This document shows positions 7,266-13,961 of a stretch of DNA of 14,412 bases, piece after piece. A program made the position numbers and the translations under genes. The notes below the pieces were generated by a model that worked only from the letters and a program-made list of their open reading frames with translations, was not told the origin of the DNA and ran no database searches. Each line of letters opens with the position of its first letter. Positions within the stretch are counted from its first letter, which is position 1. The stretch spans positions 7,720 through 22,131 of the forward strand of contig DAET01000026.1 of the NCBI GenBank assembly GCA_002497765.1, given 5' to 3'. Origin of the DNA: Euryarchaeota archaeon UBA486. Its GTDB lineage: Archaea > Thermoplasmatota > Poseidoniia > Poseidoniales > Poseidoniaceae.

Positions 7266-8018
7266 TCAAAACACACCATGATTGTTGCACTTCTTACATC
7301 CCGCTCCTTTGCAGTAAGGGCAGGTGGCCATCACCAGCAGGTTGCTGCGTCGTCGACTCATGGCGAGGTCCTTGTCGGAGCGGAGGAAACGAGACCGTTC
7401 AGAGCGCTCAAGGGTTTTCTTGCTGTGCTTCTCCTTGTCAAAGAACGACGAGCGGAACACGCCGGCTTTTTGACGTCGACGTTCCAACTTATCCCGAGTC
7501 TGTGAGACGGCCTCGGCTTCCCAATATTTTGGCCCACGAATCATCAGCACGCCGATCACAGCGAACATGATCTGCACGACCCACCCCGCCACAGGGAAGG
7601 GGAACAAGGCTGCCAAGCCGTCGGAACTGGCCGAGGTGGGCAAGAGCGAGAGCCGGTCCAGCACCGCCAGGGTGCAGAGAACGCAACCCATCATGAAACC
7701 GGCCTTTCGAAGGCGTCGCGCCCAGCCCTTGTTTTGCGGCAATTCAAAGCCGTACACGAACAAAAAAAGGCCTTCCATCATCATGAGCAAGTCCGCACCC
7801 GACCACTGGCCAACTTCGCCCAAGCAATACGAGGTGCCGCTCGAACGCAATTCTTCCTCCACGGCGTCGAACGAGCAACTCGGCTCAAACATCAACAATG
7901 CATCGAGCTTGTAGCCTTCAGCACCATCAATGACCTGAGGCGCCACGGCCCCGAATTGGACGTTGGCGATGACGAACAACATCATCACCGCCCCGAAGAC
8001 GGTCAGCAATTTACGCAT
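7266..8018 (-). CDS. Unknown four-helix membrane protein with C-terminal zinc knuckle
   Basis: I do not recognise this family. With the start at 8018 it has 250 residues. It begins MRKLLTVFG, a signal-anchor-like helix (4-25), followed by an outer loop with Cys48 and Cys65, and membrane helices at about 75-93, 106-127 and 136-160. The basic loop NKGWARRLRK (97-105) and the strongly basic tail (161-230) put both the N- and C-termini in the cytoplasm. The protein ends in CPYCKGAGCKKCNNHGVF, with Cys233, 236, 241 and 244 spaced as in half of a DnaJ-type zinc-binding domain. ATGs at 8051 and 8108 are in frame. I prefer 8018 because the hydrophobic helix starts there, no ribosome binding site supports the others, and it leaves 138 bp for divergent promoters with nadB. 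It may be a membrane-tethered chaperone adaptor or nucleic-acid binder, but that is a guess. Confidence 0.7.
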   Translation of the reverse strand: MRKLLTVFGAVMMLFVIANVQFGAVAPQVIDGAEGYKLDALLMFEPSCSFDAVEEELRSSGTSYCLGEVGQWSGADLLMMMEGLFLFVYGFELPQNKGWARRLRKAGFMMGCVLCTLAVLDRLSLLPTSASSDGLAALFPFPVAGWVVQIMFAVIGVLMIRGPKYWEAEAVSQTRDKLERRRQKAGVFRSSFFDKEKHSKKTLERSERSRFLRSDKDLAMSRRRSNLLVMATCPYCKGAGCKKCNNHGVF

Positions 8019-8056
8019 GGAGAGGCCAAACACCGGGTAATCCTCAACCATCCCAC

Positions 8057-8066
8057 TTGGCGCCAA
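8057..8066. repeat. Short perfect palindrome between the membrane protein gene and nadB
   Basis: TTGGCGCCAA is a perfect 10-bp palindrome beside the only AT-rich patch of the divergent region (caattgata, 8064-8072), which could hold a weak TATA element for either gene. If the leftward gene starts at 8018 this is noncoding. If it starts at 8108 these bases are codons. A regulatory role is speculative. Confidence 0.2.
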
Positions 8067-8143
8067 TTGATAGGGGTTGCGAGAGGGAACAACAGGCCGT
8101 GCATCCATCACCGTCAAGAAGGGGGAGAGCGAGCGAAACCTGC

Positions 8144-8153
8144 GGGAGAGGAG
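8144..8153 (+). promoter_or_regulatory. Ribosome binding site of nadB
   Basis: GGGAGAGGAG ends 3 nt before the ATG at 8157. Its GGGAG core is spaced 8 nt away and its GAGGAG core 3 nt. It decides the start codon in a frame that stays open far upstream, where longer in-frame starts would overlap the divergent gene. Confidence 0.6.
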
Positions 8154-8156
8154 ACC

Positions 8157-9791
8157 ATGGCCCACATCGCCATCATCGGCAGCGGCATTGCTGGCTTGTT
8201 TGCCGCCAGCCAACTCGCTGATGCAGGCCACGATGTCACGGTGGTCACCAAGAAACGACCCAAGGATTCTTCCACGAACTGGGCTCAGGGCGGCGTGGCG
8301 GCGATTTTGGACAAAACCAACGTTGAGGGCATGGAATCACACGTCCAAGACACCCTTCGCTCAGGGGACGGTGCCTGTGATGAAGCCGTTGTTCGCTCGA
8401 TCATCAGCGAAGCCGGAGACCGCATCATGGACCTCATTCGTATCGGCGTAGAGTTCGAAAAAGAGGATGATGGAGCGTATTCATTCATTCGCGAAGGAGG
8501 CCATTCCTCAAAGCGCATCCTTCACGCCAAGGACGCCACGGGCAGGGAGATTGAACGCGCGCTCACCGCCTATGCCCGCGACCACTCCAAGATCACGCTC
8601 AAGCCCAACACCCTCGCCATCGACCTGATCCAGCGCCATCACGGCCGCCCCGAGGAGGGCGTCGCCGGCGTATGGTGCCTTGACCAAGACTCGCAGGCCG
8701 TCATCACCCTCGAAGCCGATGCCATCGTGCTGGCCACAGGTGGCGTCGGCCGTTTGTGGCAACAGACCACCAACCCGGATGTGGCGACGGGTGACGGGTT
8801 GGCGATGGCCTATAGAACGGGCGCCTCCGTGGACAACATGGCGTACATTCAGTTTCATCCAACCGCCCTTGCATCATCTTCCCCCCGACCGTTTCTCATT
8901 TCCGAAGCCGTGCGTGGAGTGGGTGCCGTTTTACTCGACGACGAAGGCTTGGCTGCGTGGACACGCGACTTCAATGTCGCCTCTGAGCAAGGAGAAGCGA
9001 CGCCCTCACCCGCACCATATTCGTTCACCCTCGAGCACACCTCGGCTGGCTCACTGGCGACACGGGACATCGTGGCACGCGCCATCGACCAACAAATGAA
9101 GAAGAACGGGACATCCTGCGTCTATCTGGTCACCTCGCATCTTGATCTTCCATGGCAGGAAAAATTCCCCACCATCGCTCGCCGTCTGGCCGAGGAAGGG
9201 CTTCAACTCGGACGCGATCCGATTCCGGTGGTTCCCGCTGCCCATTACATGGTGGGAGGCGTTCGTGTGGATGACATCGGGCGAGCTTTCCTGCAAGGCA
9301 CCACTGAACCCATGCCACACCTCTACGCCATCGGCGAGGTGGCCTGCACCGGTATGCATGGAGCCAACCGATTGGCGTCCAACAGCCTGCTCGAGGCGGT
9401 GGTCTTTGCCCAGCGAGTGGCCCAACACCTCATCGAGTTCCCTCCTCCAACCTACGAGGGGAGCCACCCCGCATGGCGTGCAGACGGTTTGGGAGCCTTA
9501 CGGGAACACGCGCCCATCAATCACGACCGAATCAGTTTGGTTCGCACCATGACCGAAGAAGTGGGCATTGTACGCTCCAACCAACGGTTGAAGCGTGCAC
9601 AACGTCGACTCAACCTGCTCCAAAACGAAGTGGACATGATGTGGCGGACCGCCCGTCCAACCCGAGAAATCGTTGAGCTCCGAAACTTGTGCCTCATCGG
9701 GCAACTCGTTGTCGAAGATGCCCTGGGCCAAACCGAAAACAAGGGACTCCACTACAACGTCGACTTGCTCAGGGATGACACGCTTGGATGA
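8157..9791 (+). CDS. nadB: L-aspartate oxidase
   Basis: FAD enzyme that oxidises L-aspartate to iminoaspartate, which quinolinate synthase NadA uses for de novo NAD synthesis in the cytoplasm. The 544 residues match E. coli NadB (540). Visible are the dinucleotide-binding GSGIAG (8-13), STNWAQGG (39-46), REGGHS with Glu113, LHAKDATGRE (122-131), VLATGG (191-196), Arg303 in TRDIVARAID (the position of E. coli Arg290), His363 in PAAHYMVGG, HGANRLASNSLLE (401-413), and a C-terminal GLHYNVDL typical of NadB rather than of succinate dehydrogenase. No sdhB-like partner is present. A stretch before Arg303 (about 274-298) is some 23 residues longer than in E. coli. ATG 8157 follows GGGAGAGGAG (8144-8153); the frame is open upstream, but the family starts here. 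nadA and nadC are not in the window. The 3' end overlaps panE by 23 bp, tail to tail. Confidence 0.95.
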   Translation: MAHIAIIGSGIAGLFAASQLADAGHDVTVVTKKRPKDSSTNWAQGGVAAILDKTNVEGMESHVQDTLRSGDGACDEAVVRSIISEAGDRIMDLIRIGVEFEKEDDGAYSFIREGGHSSKRILHAKDATGREIERALTAYARDHSKITLKPNTLAIDLIQRHHGRPEEGVAGVWCLDQDSQAVITLEADAIVLATGGVGRLWQQTTNPDVATGDGLAMAYRTGASVDNMAYIQFHPTALASSSPRPFLISEAVRGVGAVLLDDEGLAAWTRDFNVASEQGEATPSPAPYSFTLEHTSAGSLATRDIVARAIDQQMKKNGTSCVYLVTSHLDLPWQEKFPTIARRLAEEGLQLGRDPIPVVPAAHYMVGGVRVDDIGRAFLQGTTEPMPHLYAIGEVACTGMHGANRLASNSLLEAVVFAQRVAQHLIEFPPPTYEGSHPAWRADGLGALREHAPINHDRISLVRTMTEEVGIVRSNQRLKRAQRRLNLLQNEVDMMWRTARPTREIVELRNLCLIGQLVVEDALGQTENKGLHYNVDLLRDDTLG

Positions 9792-10695
9792 GCGACGCTA
9801 ACATTTGGTTGATGGGAACGGACAGACCGTGCCCCTCAGCCAGCGCAACCACCGCTTGATTCAAAGCAGAAATCTCCGTTTTCCTTCCCTTTTTTAGATC
9901 CTGAAGCATGCTGCACGTGTTGTCTGCGGTTTGTTCCAAGACGGTCCTAAGACGTCGCTCAAACGCCGATTCATCAGGAAGGGAGACGCGCTCCATGGCG
10001 GCCACTTGGGCAGCCTCGCGATACACCATCATGCACGCATTGAACAATCCGCTCTCAAGCAGTTCACCGTTGTTCAGCCCGGCCAGGGCTGCGATGGGAT
10101 TGATGGCGAGGTTGAGCACGACCTTCTCCCAGATCAAGGTGGCAGCATCCTCGTGAATCCAAGGGTTCAGTTCTGCGGCTTCAAAGATTGAAACGACGGC
10201 CTCCAAGCGCTTGGTATCGGGCCCGAGCGGAGGTGCTGCGAAACCGACACCGCCGAAACCGGCCCACACCACACCTTCACCCTCTGCATACGCTCCGTGG
10301 GTGGTGCTCGCTGCGAGCACAGACGACGGGCCGTGGATTCGTGTCAAGGCATCTACATGACCCAAACCGTTGCACAAAGCCAGGACCACGCCCCCCGTCT
10401 TGAGGAACGAGGTGGCTGTTTGAGCAAGATGAGGGACGTCGCTTGATTTGCAGGCAAGAATCACGAGGTCTGAACCCTGAAGCAAACCGTCGTCAAGTGG
10501 GAGTTCTTCACACGAAAAAAGGAAGCGAGCAGCTGCTATGTTGAGGGTGCGGTGGCCTGAAACAGCGACCCCCTGAAGCATTTGAGCAGCGCCCCGTTCT
10601 CCGCGGACGTGAAGGTGAAGTTCGACATCGGTTGTTGCTATAGCAGCCGCCACCACCGAACCAATGGCGCCAACCCCGAGCACGGATACACGCAT
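9769..10695 (-). CDS. panE: 2-dehydropantoate 2-reductase (ketopantoate reductase)
   Basis: Reduces ketopantoate to pantoate with NADPH, feeding coenzyme A synthesis. The 308 residues are typical for the family. Visible are the Rossmann motif GVGAIG (7-12), Lys83 in ACKSSDV, NGLG (109-112), the conserved WEKVVLNLAINPIAAL (189-204) with Lys191 as the expected general acid and Asn195 and Asn199 for substrate, and SMLQDLKKGRKTEISALN (262-279) with Ser262, Asp266 and Glu274 matching substrate-site residues of E. coli PanE. ATG 10695 has GAGGTG 6 nt upstream. The ATG at 10701 is too close to that site, and the open frame upstream lies within the previous gene. It starts 10 nt after the S2P-like gene, whose stop TGA lies inside the ribosome binding site, so it is probably co-transcribed with the ATP synthase cluster. 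Archaea use pantoate via pantoate kinase, not seen here. Confidence 0.93.
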   Translation of the reverse strand: MRVSVLGVGAIGSVVAAAIATTDVELHLHVRGERGAAQMLQGVAVSGHRTLNIAAARFLFSCEELPLDDGLLQGSDLVILACKSSDVPHLAQTATSFLKTGGVVLALCNGLGHVDALTRIHGPSSVLAASTTHGAYAEGEGVVWAGFGGVGFAAPPLGPDTKRLEAVVSIFEAAELNPWIHEDAATLIWEKVVLNLAINPIAALAGLNNGELLESGLFNACMMVYREAAQVAAMERVSLPDESAFERRLRTVLEQTADNTCSMLQDLKKGRKTEISALNQAVVALAEGHGLSVPINQMLASLIQACHP

Positions 10696-10701
10696 CGACA
10701 T

Positions 10702-10708
10702 CACCTCA
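10702..10708 (-). promoter_or_regulatory. S2P-like gene stop codon embedded in panE ribosome binding site
   Basis: Minus-strand TGAGGTG: TGA ends the S2P-like gene and GAGGTG is 6 nt before the panE ATG at 10695. This is the same heptamer as at the smc-scpA junction. Confidence 0.6.
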
Positions 10709-13240
10709 CTGATAACTGGAAAGATGGAGAACAACGGCGTCCGCTTCGTACGAAAGCCACATCGTCGCAAGCGGAGCGTCCGGCGGCACAAGCTCAAACG
10801 TGGTTGCACCAGGTTCGAGGGCGTTGCCGTCCCAATCATGGCTCCAATCCTCCCCGAAACTTCCACCGCGGTCAAGTCGGAACGGGACACTCGTGTTGGT
10901 CGGGTTGTACAGGGTAAACGACGTCATGCCTTCGTTGAGGACGGTCCCGTTGGAAGCGATGGCCCACGGCGTGGTCCAAAACCGTGTGGTGGAACCCATC
11001 CATGTTGCGAGCAATTCAGGACCTTGCGAGACCGAGAACGAGATCGAAGGGTACGGATTGTAGACCTCCTTGCACAGCGACATGTTGGCTCCGCTCGGCA
11101 TTTGCAGCGTCAGGTTCTGCTCCGCCTCAACCAGCGGAAGGTCACCGGATGAGCGCACCTCAAGATCCCAGATCCACGGGCTGTCGTCCTGAGGCCGAGC
11201 CGGTGTGCTGATGCTGGCGTTGACGGGGCAGTGCGCTGCGTTCATGTTCAACACGCCGCCTTCTCCAAGCAAGGCTTCCCAGGAAGTTCCAGCCTCTGCT
11301 TGAATGGTCCAGCCTTCGGCTGGAACATGAGCCACCAACGGTCGCCGGGATGGAAGAACAGGAGAGAAGGTGTCGTTGTTGAGGGTCAATGATGCCATGG
11401 AAGCATCAAAGACCAGCGGGTCAAGTCCTTGGAGGCACAGGGTTTCTGGCACCTCGCTCACGGACATGTTCATCCCCTCTCCGCCAACCAAGCTGACGAG
11501 TGGTGTTTGGACCTCGGACATGATGCCACCGTCCACGGAAATGTTGAGCATTGACGATTCCAGAAGGTCACCTGACAAGGTCAAGCAACGATGAACATAG
11601 GCACCCACCTCAACATCGTACCAACTTGTATCAGGCACCACCTCAAGGGCAGGCCGTACCGAAACGGGAACAACATCATACCCACCGTTCATCGCAACAA
11701 CATAACTCAAATTTGCCCGGGTTGGTTGTGTTGGCCCTTCCCACGTCAAGTTCATCCAGAAGAACGCCGTTCGTTTTGGCAGCAATTCAGCACCGCACCC
11801 GTCGCCGTCAAGATCGTAGGTGGTTTCACCATCGCAATCCCATGAAACCGTCCACCCATGTCCGGGGTGTTCGAGGTAGGCACCCACAGCATACGGCTTG
11901 GCGAGCGCTGACGGGTTGGTGATGCGAACTTCGGTGCTTGACAACCAGGAACCGTCCTCTTGGAGGGTGGCGGCGACCGGCTCAAGCAGTTCATGCGTCA
12001 GCGGATCGTCCCACGTGGTCTCATGAAGCACGGGTTGAGCAGCCGGAAGGAGGAACACGCCAACCAAGAGAAGCAGCAGCCCCATGCGTCCATGGTCCTG
12101 CTCACTCAAGCCGGTGGTTTCGTCGAGGATGAGCGGTATGCGAAGGTCCGTCCCGAAGAAAAACAAAAGTGGCAACAGCAAAGCGAACACGAGGTACCAC
12201 AGCGAGAATTGGTTGAAGACCCCAAAGATGTAGGCACAGAACAGCATGGTCACCAAAATCAAGCTTTGTGTGCTTGAACTGCGACCATCCAACAAACCCA
12301 TGCGTGCGATGAGGACACGGCCACCGGGGAACGTCGGAATCGGCAGAATGGAAACCCAAGCAAACAGCATGAGCATCCCGCCCGCATGGACCCATGGGTG
12401 GGCCCAAAGAAGACGAATGAAGGCGTCGTCTCCCGCCAGCTGTGTTGCAAACAGGGAGACGAACAACGGAGGATCAGAGACCAACGGCATGGCGCTGGAG
12501 GCAAGGTACTCTGGCGTCATGGTGAGACCGGCGAGCATCATGACAGCACCGCTCACGCCGAGAACAAGCGGCACGCTCAACGCCGTGAAACCAAGCGCTG
12601 CACGATGGGGCCACGGCCGTGCGTCCATCCTTGGCATCGTCGGAATCAGGAGGAGACCAAACGGCCAAAACAACCACGAAGACGGAAAGAGACCCAAAGC
12701 GTACAGCGCGATGGTGAAATCGGGCACGGGGAGAAGATGCCCACTCCGTACCCCGTAGCGAGCGGCGACTCGGCGTTGAAGTCGAGAGGCGAGGGCCAAA
12801 ACGAGCAGCACTGGAAGGGTGTAGCCGAGCAGGGCGTCGATGAACGAAGAAGTGTGAAACCAGCCGCCTTCTGGCCGGGCTTTGGACATCCAATGGTCGC
12901 CAGCCAACGTCAAGGTCAACAGGGACAGCAACCAGAACATGAGCACGGTATTGATGCGAGGAAATTGACGTTCGGGGACGGGAAAGACGGTGATCACCCA
13001 GGGTTCGCCCTTGGTCAACTTGCCCATCCAACCCAACCGGTCAAGATGGACGTTCAGGCGAATGAGATCGCCGTGGATGTCGTCGTTGGGTGAAACCACC
13101 GTCCAAGCAGGCCAGCGCCCACCGTCTTTTTGGACGACATCGAGGTATTCGCTCAGCGTTGAGGCCAACAAATCGTGTTGAGACCAGGCCTTCTTGTGAT
13201 GAGGCAAGCCAGATTCAATCGCATCGGATGAATCGTCCAT
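10706..13240 (-). CDS. S2P/EGY-like M50 family membrane protein lacking catalytic residues
   Basis: The 844-residue protein has a cytoplasmic N-domain (1-95), about eight membrane helices (about 96-402) and a 440-residue C-domain (403-844). The core follows EGY-type site-2 proteases: a pre-helix VITVFPVPE, VAARYGV (158-164) where the HExxH helix ends, then LLPVPDF, HPWVHAGG (281-288) and ILPIPTFPGGRV (298-309). In active family members the metal residues are HExxH and the Asp of a DGG motif. Here they read A151-S152-R-L-Q155 and Pro305-GG, so proteolysis is unlikely. The C-domain has ten N-x-S/T sequons (for example N497, N566, N719, N782), six cysteines and a DLDGDGCG loop (476-483) like a calcium site, fitting a glycosylated outer face. 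ATG 13240 has AGGGGG 7 nt upstream; the open frame extends to ATG 13300 without a better site. It lies between atpD and panE with no terminator before it. The fold assignment is by eye. Confidence 0.72.
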   Translation of the reverse strand: MDDSSDAIESGLPHHKKAWSQHDLLASTLSEYLDVVQKDGGRWPAWTVVSPNDDIHGDLIRLNVHLDRLGWMGKLTKGEPWVITVFPVPERQFPRINTVLMFWLLSLLTLTLAGDHWMSKARPEGGWFHTSSFIDALLGYTLPVLLVLALASRLQRRVAARYGVRSGHLLPVPDFTIALYALGLFPSSWLFWPFGLLLIPTMPRMDARPWPHRAALGFTALSVPLVLGVSGAVMMLAGLTMTPEYLASSAMPLVSDPPLFVSLFATQLAGDDAFIRLLWAHPWVHAGGMLMLFAWVSILPIPTFPGGRVLIARMGLLDGRSSSTQSLILVTMLFCAYIFGVFNQFSLWYLVFALLLPLLFFFGTDLRIPLILDETTGLSEQDHGRMGLLLLLVGVFLLPAAQPVLHETTWDDPLTHELLEPVAATLQEDGSWLSSTEVRITNPSALAKPYAVGAYLEHPGHGWTVSWDCDGETTYDLDGDGCGAELLPKRTAFFWMNLTWEGPTQPTRANLSYVVAMNGGYDVVPVSVRPALEVVPDTSWYDVEVGAYVHRCLTLSGDLLESSMLNISVDGGIMSEVQTPLVSLVGGEGMNMSVSEVPETLCLQGLDPLVFDASMASLTLNNDTFSPVLPSRRPLVAHVPAEGWTIQAEAGTSWEALLGEGGVLNMNAAHCPVNASISTPARPQDDSPWIWDLEVRSSGDLPLVEAEQNLTLQMPSGANMSLCKEVYNPYPSISFSVSQGPELLATWMGSTTRFWTTPWAIASNGTVLNEGMTSFTLYNPTNTSVPFRLDRGGSFGEDWSHDWDGNALEPGATTFELVPPDAPLATMWLSYEADAVVLHLSSYQ

Positions 13241-13307
13241 GGCATGGCCCCCTGTCGTTGCGGTGCGGCCCATCCTCCATGAATCCCTCGTTGGGACCAT
13301 GACGGGC

Positions 13308-13925
13308 TCACTTGTTCTTGAAACGCTTCAGTCTGAAGGTTTCCTCGCGCTCCATCTCTTCAAGGCGCAGTTGAATGAAGACTTTGGCTTCCTCAAGTTC
13401 TGGGATGACCTTGAACTCGAGGGCGTTGACACGACGCTTGGTGGCTTCAATTTCTGCAAGCAGGCGCTTGAGGGTGGCTTCCATCTCCGAGGCTTTGACG
13501 ATCTTCTCAATCAGTTCGCTGAACGAATCGCTCGCCTCGTCGATGTAGGGCGAAGAACCGATGAAACCGATGCCTCGCTCGGCAAAGGTGGATTTCAGGT
13601 TGCTTCCGCTCACACTCGGCACGACCACACCCATGATGTTGCGACGTTCAACTTCGACCTCAGGGTGAGCGGAGTTGGCAATGGCAGCAGCGCGGACGGC
13701 CAGGCCGCCTTCGATGGCGTTGGCCAGGTCAATGCGCGTCTTGGCCAAACGGTAGGCCGCCGTCAAGTCGCGCTTGGCTTCAATCATCTCAGCGAGAAGC
13801 GTTCGGAACTCGTGGAACAGACCGTCACGCTTCATCTTCAGCAACTTGTAGCCGTTCTTGGTCTGCTTGATGCGACCTTTCAGCTTGATGAGTTCGCTAC
13901 GGGTTGGTTTGATGTCCAATGCCAT
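13308..13925 (-). CDS. atpD: A-type ATP synthase subunit D (central stalk)
   Basis: Central rotor stalk subunit of the archaeal A1Ao ATP synthase, transmitting rotation between the membrane ring and the A3B3 head. The 205 residues are normal for the family. The N-terminal helix starts MALDIKPTRSELIKLKGRIK (compare the family pattern P.TR..L..L..RL). It is followed by LLKMKRDGLFHEF and a long helix to about residue 80. A central loop with SVSGSNLKSTFAERGIGFIGSSP fits the domain between the two antiparallel helices, and the C-terminal coiled helix is RRVNALEFKVIPELEEAKVFIQLRLEEMERE. ATG 13925 has an unusually complete ribosome binding site. The order atpB-atpD matches the usual end of archaeal ATP synthase operons. 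Confidence 0.96.
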   Translation of the reverse strand: MALDIKPTRSELIKLKGRIKQTKNGYKLLKMKRDGLFHEFRTLLAEMIEAKRDLTAAYRLAKTRIDLANAIEGGLAVRAAAIANSAHPEVEVERRNIMGVVVPSVSGSNLKSTFAERGIGFIGSSPYIDEASDSFSELIEKIVKASEMEATLKRLLAEIEATKRRVNALEFKVIPELEEAKVFIQLRLEEMEREETFRLKRFKNK

Positions 13926-13930
13926 GCTTT

Positions 13931-13941
13931 CTCACCTCCTT
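13931..13941 (-). promoter_or_regulatory. Near-perfect ribosome binding site of atpD
   Basis: AAGGAGGTGAG on the minus strand is essentially the full complement of the 16S rRNA 3' end, 5-6 nt before the atpD ATG. It is the strongest such site in the window. It may raise atpD translation, although subunit D is needed in fewer copies (one) than B (three). Confidence 0.75.
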
Positions 13942-13961
13942 GTTGATGCCTGTGTTGGTCC

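Noticed and set aside
7734..8156. Upstream extension of the nadB frame by about 141 codons.
   Set aside because: NadB family alignment starts at 8157 with a good ribosome binding site; the extension is antisense to the membrane protein gene.
8019..8231. Longer N-terminus for the leftward membrane protein, up to GTG 8231.
   Set aside because: 8231 would overlap nadB coding by 75 bp. Starts at 8051 and 8108 remain possible, but lack ribosome binding sites and precede the signal-anchor helix.
10696..10890. 65-codon upstream extension of panE.
   Set aside because: It lies within the S2P-like gene in another frame, and the Rossmann fold starts right at Met 10695.
13241..13300. Start of the S2P-like protein at ATG 13300 (20 extra residues).
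   Set aside because: AGGGGG is correctly spaced only for ATG 13240; the extra residues are unlike the rest and no site precedes 13300.
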